Below are positions 26,202 to 34,461 of a stretch of DNA of 64,000 nt, piece by piece. The position numbers were made by a program, and so were the translations under genes. The notes under the pieces are model-generated. The model was not told the DNA's origin. It did not search any database and saw only the letters and a program-made list of their open reading frames with translations. The DNA is from Planctomycetia bacterium (GTDB lineage Bacteria > Planctomycetota > Phycisphaerae > Phycisphaerales > SM1A02). Numbering within the stretch: position 1 is the first letter of the stretch; each line of letters begins with the position of its first letter. The stretch spans positions 1-64,000 of the forward strand of contig SXOD01000064.1 of assembly GCA_005776885.1 (NCBI GenBank), given 5' to 3'.

Positions 26202-27440
26202 ATGCCGAAGCCCCAGCCACCTGACGTGCGCAGTGTCGTGGTGCTGGCGGCGATGGTGACGGCCGTGGCGGGATGTCGAGGGGTTGAGCCATTGCCATCC
26301 CCGAAGCGAAGTGTGACCGTGGCGGCCTTTTCGGACCCCAGTCAATCGCCCAACCCTGTGCCTCCAGCCGTGGCTGAAGCCGCGTCACCATCGGCCGGCG
26401 CAGCGGAAGGCGGCTCAGGTGATGGCGGGACTGGCGAGGGCATCGCGGCCTTCCCGGCCGGGGACGGTGAAGAGATCCGCGTCGGCCGCGTGTGGGTGGT
26501 GGATGCGCTGATCGGGCAAATCAATGGTCGGCCGCTGTATGCGGGCGAGTTCTTGGACTCGCTGGAGGATCGCATCCTGCGCCTTCGCACGGAGGAGTCC
26601 GATGATCGCGCCCGGCTCGCGACGGCAGACTTGGTCTCGCAGCGCCTCCAGCAGTACGTGAACAACGAGCTGGTGATCGCCGAGGCTGAACAGCAGCTTT
26701 CACCCGAGATGAAGGTGGGGCTCATGTCCTTCCTCCAGCAGATCCGGGAGACGACGATTGCCGGATACGGCGGGACGCGGCAGGGGGCCGAGGATTCGCT
26801 CGCCGAGGAGTACGGGATGTCGCTCGATGAGTACGTGAACGAACGGAAAAACGAGGCGTTGGCGCGAGAACTCCTCCGCAAGCGCATCCAGCCCAGGGTC
26901 GTGGTGGCTTGGCGAGATGTCGAACTTGCGTTTTCCAGGGTCGAATCCCAGGCATCGACGAAGGGGACCGTGCTCGTGGCGCGCATTCGATTGCCCATTG
27001 AAGACCCACGCGTGCCGGATGTGCGCGAGCGACTGGGGTCGGGTGCGCCGTTTGGCGACCTGGCCAATGAGCTGGGCCTCCCCGACGGCGGCAAGTGGCA
27101 GTCCTTCGACTATCCGGAAGACGGGCTCGCGGGACTTGACCTGGCCGAGGACATCCGTTCGGCCATCACGTCGATTCCGCAGGGTCACGCTTCGGCGCCG
27201 ATCGAGCGCGCGTCCAGCATCCAGTGGTATTGCGTGACGGACATCACCAAGCCCAACAAGGCGTCGATCTGGAATCCGGTCATCCAGCTCTCGCTCCGCG
27301 GCGAACTGGAAGCCATGCGGCGCCGTCGGGAACAGGACAAGTACCTCCTGTCGCTGCGCGATCGATGGATCAGCAACGACTTTGATGACATGCGCCGACG
27401 CCTCGTGTCGATCGCCATCCAGCGCTACTTCCCCGAATAG
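26202..27440 (+). CDS. SurA/PpiC-like periplasmic lipoprotein
   Basis: 412 residues. The N-terminus has a hydrophobic stretch ending in the lipobox-like VAGC (Cys25), then a Ser/Pro/Gly-rich linker to about 90. Residues about 105-250 resemble a SurA N-terminal chaperone domain: INGRPLYAGEFLDSL, LVIAEAEQQ and SLDEYVNERK. Residues about 260-360 have a degenerate parvulin-like layout (ARIRLPIEDP, FGDLANELG, GKWQSFDY), and I cannot confirm catalytic residues. It is likely an outer-membrane-protein chaperone. Its last 16 bp overlap the convergent yraN. Confidence 0.68.
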   Translation: MPKPQPPDVRSVVVLAAMVTAVAGCRGVEPLPSPKRSVTVAAFSDPSQSPNPVPPAVAEAASPSAGAAEGGSGDGGTGEGIAAFPAGDGEEIRVGRVWVVDALIGQINGRPLYAGEFLDSLEDRILRLRTEESDDRARLATADLVSQRLQQYVNNELVIAEAEQQLSPEMKVGLMSFLQQIRETTIAGYGGTRQGAEDSLAEEYGMSLDEYVNERKNEALARELLRKRIQPRVVVAWRDVELAFSRVESQASTKGTVLVARIRLPIEDPRVPDVRERLGSGAPFGDLANELGLPDGGKWQSFDYPEDGLAGLDLAEDIRSAITSIPQGHASAPIERASSIQWYCVTDITKPNKASIWNPVIQLSLRGELEAMRRRREQDKYLLSLRDRWISNDFDDMRRRLVSIAIQRYFPE

Positions 27441-27829
27441 CGCGCGTCATCGAGGTCCTCGACCCAATCGACCGCGGGGTCGCCGTGGCTGGGGAAGGTC
27501 ACCAGGGCCGCAAGCAGGCGAACCGGAGTCGGGAGTCCGCGGAGCCGGGCGATCGTCTCGGCGGCGCGCCGGACACGACCAAGTTGCCGTGGGTCCAGTC
27601 GCTGGTGGAGGGTGTCGGCCGCCATGGAGTCGGCCTGGGCGGACTTCACCTCAATCGCCCACGTGACTCCCCTGGAGAGGATCATGAGGTCGACCTCGGC
27701 ATGACCGGATCGGAGGTTGCGCCCGACGATCTCCGCACCACGGGCCGTGGCGATCGCCGCGATCGCGTCTTCGCCGCGTCGTCCGATTCCGGAAGGCGTC
27801 CGGCTCCCCATGGCATCGTCGTCATCCAT
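27425..27829 (-). CDS. YraN/UPF0102-family putative nuclease
   Basis: 134 residues. The family core is present: GRRGEDAIAAIA, IVGRNLRSGHAEVDLMI and AIEVKSA, that is, a PD-(D/E)xK-like E..D..ExK arrangement. The molecular role of UPF0102 proteins is not established. ATG 27829 (MDDDDAMG) was chosen over an upstream in-frame start because TATGGT lies 8 nt before it. The 3' end overlaps the convergent SurA-like gene by 16 bp. Confidence 0.8.
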   Translation of the reverse strand: MDDDDAMGSRTPSGIGRRGEDAIAAIATARGAEIVGRNLRSGHAEVDLMILSRGVTWAIEVKSAQADSMAADTLHQRLDPRQLGRVRRAAETIARLRGLPTPVRLLAALVTFPSHGDPAVDWVEDLDDARYSGK

Positions 27830-27837
27830 GGATCGAG

Positions 27838-27843
27838 ACCATA
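27838..27843 (-). promoter_or_regulatory. -10 TATGGT, yraN gene
   Basis: TATGGT on the minus strand ends 8 nt before ATG 27829. Confidence 0.5.
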
Positions 27844-27914
27844 TCGAGGATTCAAGCCTGATCGCACCGACGCCCCAAACGGCAGCCGCGCCGGTCCGGC
27901 ACCGGCGCCGGGAA

Positions 27915-27920
27915 TACACT
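27915..27920 (+). promoter_or_regulatory. -10 TACACT, GATase-like gene
   Basis: TACACT ends 7 nt before ATG 27928. The weak GAGG in the 7-nt gap would be too close to serve as a ribosome site. Confidence 0.55.
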
Positions 27921-27927
27921 TTGAGGC

Positions 27928-28662
27928 ATGTCAGTCATCATCGTCGAGCACGTGGAAAGCCTTGGTTCGGGGCTGGTGGGCCGCGCCTTGCGCGAGCATG
28001 GGTTTGCGACCCGGGTGGTCCGTCGGTGGCGAGGCGAGAAGTTGCCGCCTGATGCTGACGACCTCGCTGGATTGGTCCTGTGCGATCATGGACCGGAGGT
28101 CGGTGTCGGGGCGCCCGACTTGGGTGACGAACGTCGGATCATCGGGGCGGCGCAAGTGGGGAAGGTGCCGATCATCGGGCTTGGCTTCGGTGCGCGATTG
28201 CTGGCGACCGCGCTCGGCGGGACGGTGGCGACTGCCGATCCGGCGCCGTGCGGATGGGATCCCGTGGCGCTGAGCCACCACGGCAAGGAAGACCCGCTCT
28301 TCGGCGGGCAGCCGTGGCGACAGCCGTGGTGGCGTTGGAGTCGGGAACGGATCGACGCGCTCCCGCCATCGGCGAGGGCGTTGGCGTCGGTCGCACACGA
28401 CACGATGGCGTTCGCGATCGGCACGAGCACGTACGGATTCGTGCACCACTGGGAACTCACCCCGGCGGAGTTCGAGGGATCGTTGCGCGCCTTCCCGTCG
28501 TGCCTTGGGTCGACCACCCCCGAAGCCGCGCGCGAAGGCTGGCGCATCCACGGCTCGGCATGCGAGCGGCTGGGCACCCGGCTGGCCACCAACATCGTGC
28601 GGTGCCTGTTCATCCCGGACCGCCAGCACCTGGGTCGGCCGCGCGAGATGGAACTGGCCTGA
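27928..28662 (+). CDS. class I glutamine amidotransferase-like protein, nucleophile missing
   Basis: 244 residues with a GuaA-like class I GATase layout: VIIVEHVE at the start, a strand-turn PIIGLGFGARLLATALGG at about 81-98, and GFVHHWELTPAEF near 170-182. The nucleophile-elbow Cys of the GxCxG motif is Gly86 (GLGFG), so glutamine hydrolysis is not expected. The downstream H-x-E-like triad region (HHWE) is partly kept. It may bind a ligand or act as an inactive regulatory subunit. It stands alone between yraN and ubiE. Confidence 0.7.
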   Translation: MSVIIVEHVESLGSGLVGRALREHGFATRVVRRWRGEKLPPDADDLAGLVLCDHGPEVGVGAPDLGDERRIIGAAQVGKVPIIGLGFGARLLATALGGTVATADPAPCGWDPVALSHHGKEDPLFGGQPWRQPWWRWSRERIDALPPSARALASVAHDTMAFAIGTSTYGFVHHWELTPAEFEGSLRAFPSCLGSTTPEAAREGWRIHGSACERLGTRLATNIVRCLFIPDRQHLGRPREMELA

Positions 28663-28687
28663 GCGACGCGGGCAACCCGACGCGCAA

Positions 28688-29485
28688 TCAACTGGCCCTG
28701 GCCAGCGTCAACACGCACACGCCGAACGTCATCGGCACTTGTCGCACCGACGAGAAACCGGCTTGGCCAACCGCGGCCGCGAGGGCTGCGGGAGCCAAGT
28801 ACGTCTCGACGCTCCGCGGCAGGTAGGCATACGCGCCGGATCGGTCGCGCGCGATGAGGGAGGCCGTGACGGGCATGATGCGCTCCGTGTAGAGGCGGTT
28901 GGCCCAGCGCAACATCGGTTGCGCGGGTTGGCCGAACTCCAGGATGGCCAGCCGACCGCCGGGACGGAGGACACGGCGGAACTCCGAGAGCGCCTTGCCC
29001 GTGTCGGTGACATTGCGGATGCCGAAGGCGATGCTGACCACGTCAAAGCTCCCATCCGCAAACGGAAGGGCTTGCGCATCCGCCTCGACGTAGGAGATGG
29101 GCCATGTCGTCCGTCGGCGGGCGAGCTTGGCGCGCGCCAGGTCCAGCATCGCGGGCGTGTAGTCGCTGCCCACCACTCGGCGGGCGCCACCGCGGGCGAA
29201 GGCCTCGGTCAGGTCACCGGTTCCGCACGCGACATCAAGCACCTCGTCCTGCGGAGCCAGAGCAACCTCCCGCACGGCCCTTCGACGCCAGGCCTGGTCC
29301 ATCCACATCGAGTGCAGTCGGTTGTTCAGGTCATAGGCGTGGGCGATCGACGTGAACATCGACTGCACCCGTCGGGCCTTCTCGGCATCCTCATGCGGAT
29401 TGCTGGCCAGCCGAGCTGTCGACCAGGACGGGCCGGACGGCCCCGAACCGTCCGGAGGGGCTGATTCGGGTGCCGTGGTGTGCAT
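28688..29485 (-). CDS. ubiE: demethylmenaquinone methyltransferase-like
   Basis: 265-residue SAM methyltransferase of the UbiE/MenG family, which makes menaquinone or ubiquinone. DEVLDVACGTGDLTEAF is the SAM-binding motif I. FGIRNVTDTGKALSEFRRVL and GGRLAILEFGQP are UbiE signatures. ATG 29485 was chosen over upstream in-frame starts because the extra N-terminus has no family match; a TACCAT hexamer lies 11 nt upstream. It is divergent from the B12-fold gene. Confidence 0.9.
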   Translation of the reverse strand: MHTTAPESAPPDGSGPSGPSWSTARLASNPHEDAEKARRVQSMFTSIAHAYDLNNRLHSMWMDQAWRRRAVREVALAPQDEVLDVACGTGDLTEAFARGGARRVVGSDYTPAMLDLARAKLARRRTTWPISYVEADAQALPFADGSFDVVSIAFGIRNVTDTGKALSEFRRVLRPGGRLAILEFGQPAQPMLRWANRLYTERIMPVTASLIARDRSGAYAYLPRSVETYLAPAALAAAVGQAGFSSVRQVPMTFGVCVLTLARAS

Positions 29486-29646
29486 GAGGGGGTCCGATGG
29501 TACCGATAACGGGTGCCAAATCCGTATCGGACCTTCGCTGGTGAGGCGAAGTTGCTGGCGTCGATCAATGGGGACCAACCAACCGGCCCCGTGCCGGAAT
29601 CGACCCTCCCTGACCCGCCCCAGCACCACACACGAAGCACAAGACC

Positions 29647-30378
29647 ATGAACGCCGAACTCGCCATCGAACGTCTCTACAACATCCTTCTCACCGGCGAT
29701 CGCCAGGCAGCGCGTCAACTCTGCCTCGGCCTGCGATCCAACAGCACGACCTGCGAGGACGTGAGCCACAACGTGTACTGGCCGATCCTTTCAATGCTCT
29801 ACCAGCAACGCAAGGGCGACCAGATCACGACGCTGGCGTTCAACTATGCGACCCGGCTGATGCGGTCGATCGTGGACGGCTGGCGCGCCGGGTACACGCA
29901 TGCCCCGCGCAACGGCAAGACCGTGCTGATCTACTCCGGCGAGGGCGAGGTGGAAGACATGAGTGCGCAGCTCGTCGCCGACCTGGTGGAGAGTGCCGGG
30001 TGGACTGTCCAGTTCGCCGGTGGCGGCATCGCGGCTGACGAGATCATCCACGAGGCCGGGAACCTCCAGCCGGATGCCCTGGTGATCTGGGCACCCCTCG
30101 GCAGCAACGTGCCGGCCGTGCGCAGCCTCATCGACACGCTCCGCACCCGAGGTGCCTATCCCGACATGCCGGTCATCTGCGGCGGCGGCATCTTCTGCCG
30201 GGCGGAGGGACTGGCCGACGAAGTGGGCGCCGATGCGACGGCGACCACGCCGGGTGCGCTGATCCACGAGCTGGATGGCGTGGACCGGGCGGCGGTGCGC
30301 GCCAGCCGACTCAACGCGGCGCTGCCGACCAATGCCGCGCGGCGGCAGCGGATCCAGCAGCAGCGCGCGGCGGCGTGA
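29647..30378 (+). CDS. cobalamin-binding-fold protein lacking the B12 His
   Basis: 243 residues. About 1-88 form a helical cap resembling the B12-binding-2/MetH cap. About 90-210 have the flavodoxin-like B12-binding layout, with KTVLIYSGEGEVEDMSAQL followed by the GWTVQFAGGGI and WAPLGSNV strands. The DxHxxG loop that carries the lower-ligand His reads GEVEDM here, so base-off/His-on cobalamin binding is not expected. CGGGIF is kept near the second glycine loop. A sensor or scaffold role is possible. No Shine-Dalgarno is visible. Confidence 0.65.
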   Translation: MNAELAIERLYNILLTGDRQAARQLCLGLRSNSTTCEDVSHNVYWPILSMLYQQRKGDQITTLAFNYATRLMRSIVDGWRAGYTHAPRNGKTVLIYSGEGEVEDMSAQLVADLVESAGWTVQFAGGGIAADEIIHEAGNLQPDALVIWAPLGSNVPAVRSLIDTLRTRGAYPDMPVICGGGIFCRAEGLADEVGADATATTPGALIHELDGVDRAAVRASRLNAALPTNAARRQRIQQQRAAA

Positions 30379-30412
30379 CCTTCACGACACGAATCGCGCC
30401 GGCGAGGCGGGA

Positions 30413-30418
30413 TAGGAT
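30413..30418 (+). promoter_or_regulatory. -10 TAGGAT, tilS
   Basis: TAGGAT with exactly 6 nt to the GTG start at 30425. The same hexamer and spacing occur at xseB. Confidence 0.6.
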
Positions 30419-30424
30419 CGGGCC

Positions 30425-31414
30425 GTGGACGACCACGCGCCTGCGCCTCCCGCCTCGCTTGCATTGCTGGACGCCGGGAGGCATCCGGTCGCGGCGCGGC
30501 TGGACTGGAACCTCCGGCATCGGTGCGCCGTCGGCCCTCAAGCCCCTGTGGCCGTGGCGCTCAGCGGAGGAGCGGACAGCACCGCGGCATGCGCGCTCAT
30601 GGCCGCGATCGCCGCGCGCGATGGCGGCCCGGCCCTTGCGGGTGCCATTCACGTCCACCACCACCTTCGCGAGTCAGCCGATGCGGATGCAGCGTGTGCC
30701 CAACAGACGGCCGCGCTGCTGGGCATCCCGTTCGTGCAACGCGACGTGACGGTGGACCCAGCCGGGAATGTGATGGCCCATGCTCGCGAGGCCCGGTATG
30801 TCGCCCTGGCCGAGGCCGCACGTGCGTTGGGTGCCGTGGCCGTGCTGACGGCCCATCACGGCGATGACCAGGTGGAGTCGATGCTGATGCAGGCGCTGCG
30901 CGGGGACCGTCCGCTGCATCCGGCGACCTCGTGGCGGCGACCCATCGGCGACGGCATCGTGGCGATCAGGCCGCTGCTGGATGTCTCGCGAGCGGAACTG
31001 CGCGAATGTGCCTTTGCCCTGGCCCTCCAGTGGTCGGAGGACCCGACCAACGGGGACCCCGGCCGCCAGCGTGCACGACTTCGGATGGAAGTGCTCCCCG
31101 CGCTCCACGCGATGTTTCCGCATGGGTCCACACATGGAGCGTCCTTCGTGCACTTGGTCCAGGACTGGGCATCGCTCGCCCGCGAGCACATGCAGCGCAT
31201 GGTGGGGGCGGGCCCGCTCTGGGATCGGCGGCTGCTGGCGCAGACGTCACCCGACCTGCTGGCGTGGTGGCTTGGCCACTGCGGGGGATCGACCGTGCCC
31301 GTCTCGACGATGCACGCCATCGTTCGCGCGATTCGCGACGACACGGAGTCGCCGCGGCAGTGGAACGGCTGGCGGCTGGATGGCCGGACGCTCAGTTACT
31401 CGCAGCCGGACTGA
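30425..31414 (+). CDS. tilS: tRNA(Ile)-lysidine synthase
   Basis: 329 residues; attaches lysine to C34 of tRNA-Ile(CAU) so that it reads AUA. The PP-loop ATP motif SGGADS is at 47-52, followed by HVHHHLRESADADAA, TAHHGDDQVES and the RPLL...WSEDPTN block, all TilS signatures. GTG 30425 gives the expected N-terminus. The last 23 bp overlap the convergent thioredoxin-like gene. Confidence 0.92.
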   Translation: MDDHAPAPPASLALLDAGRHPVAARLDWNLRHRCAVGPQAPVAVALSGGADSTAACALMAAIAARDGGPALAGAIHVHHHLRESADADAACAQQTAALLGIPFVQRDVTVDPAGNVMAHAREARYVALAEAARALGAVAVLTAHHGDDQVESMLMQALRGDRPLHPATSWRRPIGDGIVAIRPLLDVSRAELRECAFALALQWSEDPTNGDPGRQRARLRMEVLPALHAMFPHGSTHGASFVHLVQDWASLAREHMQRMVGAGPLWDRRLLAQTSPDLLAWWLGHCGGSTVPVSTMHAIVRAIRDDTESPRQWNGWRLDGRTLSYSQPD

Positions 31415-32339
31415 GGCACTGCGCAAAGTCCTTGGTCGCGACGCAGGTCACGATCCCATCCCGCAGGCGCACGACCGTCGGGATCTCGACCAGCCACAGG
31501 GGGCCAGCGGGGAGCGAGACCCGATCGCAGTGCGGACAGTCCAGTTCCTCGACGCCATCGCCCGCGGCCTCCACCTGCGCCTTGGCCGGTGGCACTTCGA
31601 TGGCGACGATTCGCTCCGTGCGATCAGGCCCCAAGTGCTCGTGGAAGAGCTCCTGGCAGTGGCTGCACCGCGGGTTGTGGAAGACGACGATGACATCGCC
31701 TTCCATGGTGAGGGCCGTGAGGAGCGGGACGTGCCTTGTGAGCCCCGTGTCCGGCATCGAGCGGCCGACCCACTGAGCCGTGTCCAGTTCGATCGGTTCG
31801 TAGCCCTGCCCAGACAGCCGCTCGAGCTCGATCGTGTCCGCCACGGGGATTCTGGCGATGACCGCAACCGTCGCGACCGTGAGAATGGCCGAGAGCGCCA
31901 GGCGTCGGCCACCCAACGGTCCGGCGTCGGTGCCCGGTCCTCGCGTCCGGTCGATCGCAATCAAGAGACCGAGCGAGAGCGCCAGCTCCACGGCCACCCA
32001 GAGGAGGGCCGAGGCCCCTTGCAGCTGCCCAGCCACTGGAGGCTGGGCCAGGACGGCCGCCCCCTCGGCCACCGAGGCGAAGGCGATGGCGATCAGCCCC
32101 GTGCGCGCCACCAGTCGCTGCCATCCGATCGCGCTTTGCCAGGCCAGGACGATGCACGCCGCGGCAGCGAGGGCGCAGGCGCACAGGGTCGTGGCCTGGA
32201 TCGCCGTCAACCCAGATCGACCCAACAGGTTCACGATCCAATGCGGTGCCCAGGACGAACCGCCGCGCAGGATGGCCGACGCCGTGCCCAGAAAAAGCAG
32301 CGGGGAGGCGGTGTCGATCAATCGTCGGTGGAGCGTCAC
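31392..32339 (-). CDS. membrane protein with C-terminal thioredoxin-like Cys domain (paralogue 2)
   Basis: 315 residues from GTG 32339, which overlaps the stop of the upstream paralogue (GTGA). The N-terminal part (about 10-165) has four to five hydrophobic segments with Cys53 and Cys55 in one of them. The C-terminal domain (about 187-310) has C225-x-x-C228 in NPRCSHCQELF, a second pair C268/C271 (DCPHC), and C299 and C308. These cysteines align one to one with those of the upstream gene product. A thiol-disulfide exchange role at the outer face of the membrane is inferred. I do not know a family name for it. Confidence 0.65.
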   Translation of the reverse strand: MTLHRRLIDTASPLLFLGTASAILRGGSSWAPHWIVNLLGRSGLTAIQATTLCACALAAAACIVLAWQSAIGWQRLVARTGLIAIAFASVAEGAAVLAQPPVAGQLQGASALLWVAVELALSLGLLIAIDRTRGPGTDAGPLGGRRLALSAILTVATVAVIARIPVADTIELERLSGQGYEPIELDTAQWVGRSMPDTGLTRHVPLLTALTMEGDVIVVFHNPRCSHCQELFHEHLGPDRTERIVAIEVPPAKAQVEAAGDGVEELDCPHCDRVSLPAGPLWLVEIPTVVRLRDGIVTCVATKDFAQCLSPAASN

Positions 32340-33469
32340 TCGATGCACGCTTCCACCTCCGAGGGATCTTCGGGATCGCCACAGAGCCGCGTGACGATGC
32401 CGTCCTCCAGGCGAAGCAGGACTGGGGTGGAGAGCACGTACTGCGGGCCCTTCGCGAGCGAGCGCAACTGACACTCCTCGCAGGGCATCTCAAGCGCCGC
32501 GTCTGGCTCGGTGTCGGGAATGGCGATGCAGAGCGTTGGATGCCGGACGGCCGGCGAGAAATAGCTGCCAAGCAGTTCGTGGCAGTGGTCGCAGTCCTCT
32601 CGGTAGAAGACGATGTTCCACACGCCGTGCTGGATGTCTACCGGCGGGGCGGGCATGATCAGCGCGGCCTCGGGCTGCGAGCCCAGCCGGGTGCCGACCC
32701 AATCGGCAAACTCCGGCATGTAGAACGCCTGCATAGTCGATGGCATCGCCGGCCAGGGTGCGGCCTGAGTGGCCGTCGGCACGGCGGGTGGCGATGGTGC
32801 CGTCTCATCCTCGCCGGGAGCGGGCGCGGGCATGACCGGGGGATCGACCAGGATCGTGCCCCTTGCTGGCACCAGGAATGAGGTGATGGCCAGTGCCAGG
32901 CCCACCAGCGCGGCAAGCGAGGCACCGCGAGCCAGCCCGACGGAGTGCGGGGCTGTCGCACTCGTGATCGGCTGCGGTGGAGGGAAGAGCAGGACGAGAA
33001 CGAAGAGGACCGCGTCAGCGCCGAGCATGAGCACGGGATTGGGGCCACTCTCGCCGAAGCAGCCGCACGATCCTTGGAGCACCTTGCCAAACCCCTCGCT
33101 GGCCCACAGCGGCACGATGAGCGCCAGAAGCGTGGCGATGAAGATCCCCAGGATCAAGAGTGCCGCTCGTCGCGCCAGCCCGGGCATGAAGACCATGATG
33201 GCCACCAAGACGAACTCGATGGCGACGAACGATCGCAGCGCGAAGTCGAGCCACTCCAGACCGGCCATCCCGAGGGTGCCGTCACCGGCACGAACGAGGT
33301 CGAAGAGTGGCTTGGGGAGGAGGAGCGGATTTCGCTCGACCAGCTTGAAGGTGGCGCCCGTGGCGACCCACGCCGGCACGGCGAGGCGTGCCAGGACGAA
33401 GCCGAGTTGTCCCGCCCACGCGGCTCGCGGGGGACCGGCTGCGGGAGTCTGTGGAGGAGTGCTGGCCAT
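32336..33469 (-). CDS. MauE/DoxX-like membrane protein with thioredoxin-like Cys domain (paralogue 1)
   Basis: 377 residues. Residues about 15-200 are polytopic with GSCGCFG at 133-139 (C135, C137), the hallmark of MauE-type membrane redox proteins. A Pro/Ala-rich linker (210-245) leads to a thioredoxin-like domain with C293-x-x-C296 (DCDHCHELL), C330-x-x-C333 (PCEEC), C363 and C375. The same domain occurs in the next gene. TAGAAT lies 9 nt before the ATG. The redox partner and substrate are unknown. Confidence 0.72.
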   Translation of the reverse strand: MASTPPQTPAAGPPRAAWAGQLGFVLARLAVPAWVATGATFKLVERNPLLLPKPLFDLVRAGDGTLGMAGLEWLDFALRSFVAIEFVLVAIMVFMPGLARRAALLILGIFIATLLALIVPLWASEGFGKVLQGSCGCFGESGPNPVLMLGADAVLFVLVLLFPPPQPITSATAPHSVGLARGASLAALVGLALAITSFLVPARGTILVDPPVMPAPAPGEDETAPSPPAVPTATQAAPWPAMPSTMQAFYMPEFADWVGTRLGSQPEAALIMPAPPVDIQHGVWNIVFYREDCDHCHELLGSYFSPAVRHPTLCIAIPDTEPDAALEMPCEECQLRSLAKGPQYVLSTPVLLRLEDGIVTRLCGDPEDPSEVEACIE

Positions 33470-33478
33470 GAGCGCGCG

Positions 33479-33484
33479 ATTCTA
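33479..33484 (-). promoter_or_regulatory. -10 TAGAAT, membrane/Trx pair
   Basis: TAGAAT on the minus strand ends 9 nt before ATG 33469; it probably drives both paralogous genes. Confidence 0.55.
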
Positions 33485-33525
33485 GAACTCCCGGTCCAAG
33501 CCGGGTGCTATGGGATCATGGCGGG

Positions 33526-34461
33526 ATGAGTTCATGCGATTCTGGACCCACGCTGGTGACGGGCGCGACAGGGCTCGTCGGGGGACCGCTGTGTCAACGG
33601 CTTCAGCTGGAGGGGCACCGCGTGCTCCGCGCGCGTCGAGGCGCGACCAAGGCAACTCGCGCGGACGAAGTGGCCTGGGAGGTCGCCACCGGCGGGCTGG
33701 CCATGGGGGACCAGCCGATCACGGCGGTCGTGCACCTCGCGGGCGAGTCGTTGGCCGGCGGACGCTGGACCCGACGTCGCCGCGCCGCGATCTGGTCCAG
33801 TCGTGTGGACGCAACGGCCGCGCTTGCGACATCGCTCGCTCGTGGACCGCATCTCCCACGCACCTTCATCCACGCCAGCGGGGTGGGGTATTACGGGGAC
33901 AACGACACACGGGCGATCGATGAGGATTCCCCCCGTGGCGCGGGATTCCTGGCGGATCTCGCCGCCGCGTGGGAGGCTTCGGCAGAGCCGCTGCGGCAGG
34001 CCGGCGTTCGCGTGGTGTCGGCCAGGCTGGGGATGGTGCTGTCGCGCGAGGGTGGAGCCCTGGCGGCGATGCGCCTCCCGTTCCGCCTGGGCTTGGGTGG
34101 ACGCGTGGGGTCCGGTCGACAGGGAGTGTCATGGATCACGTGTGACGATGCGGTGCGCGCGATGTGCTGGTTGGCGTCGCCGGCAGCTTCCGCGGTTGGC
34201 GGCCCCGTCAACCTGTCGTCACCCGGGCCGGTCTCCCAAGCTGTGTTTGCCTCGACCCTCGCACGCGTCCTTCACCGTCCGGCGCTCTTGCCCGCACCCG
34301 CGTGGGCACTCCGATTGGTGCTTGGGGAGCTGGCGGACGAGTTGTTGCTCTCCGGACAATTCGCGATGCCGCGGAAACTGCTCCAGTGTGGATTTCGATT
34401 CGAGGACCCCGACCTTGAACTCGCGCTCACCCGAGTGCTTGGGTGCGGCGCCACCGGATGA
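33526..34461 (+). CDS. TIGR01777-family NAD(P)-dependent epimerase
   Basis: 311-residue extended short-chain dehydrogenase (YfcH/SulA-like). The N-terminal VTGATGLVGGPLCQRL is the nucleotide-binding Rossmann motif, ASGVGYYGD carries the Tyr of the active-site strand, and the C-terminal LLSGQFAMPRKLLQCGF is the family-specific DUF1731 part. The substrate is not known. ATG 33526 is preferred over 33505; a GATCAT or TATGGG -10-like hexamer lies 6 or 11 nt upstream. The 3' end overlaps the convergent transporter gene by 35 bp. Confidence 0.85.
   Translation: MSSCDSGPTLVTGATGLVGGPLCQRLQLEGHRVLRARRGATKATRADEVAWEVATGGLAMGDQPITAVVHLAGESLAGGRWTRRRRAAIWSSRVDATAALATSLARGPHLPRTFIHASGVGYYGDNDTRAIDEDSPRGAGFLADLAAAWEASAEPLRQAGVRVVSARLGMVLSREGGALAAMRLPFRLGLGGRVGSGRQGVSWITCDDAVRAMCWLASPAASAVGGPVNLSSPGPVSQAVFASTLARVLHRPALLPAPAWALRLVLGELADELLLSGQFAMPRKLLQCGFRFEDPDLELALTRVLGCGATG

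Noticed and set aside
29486-29629. Longer N-terminus for ubiE
   Set aside because: The extension crosses the promoter region shared with the divergent gene and adds residues unlike the family.
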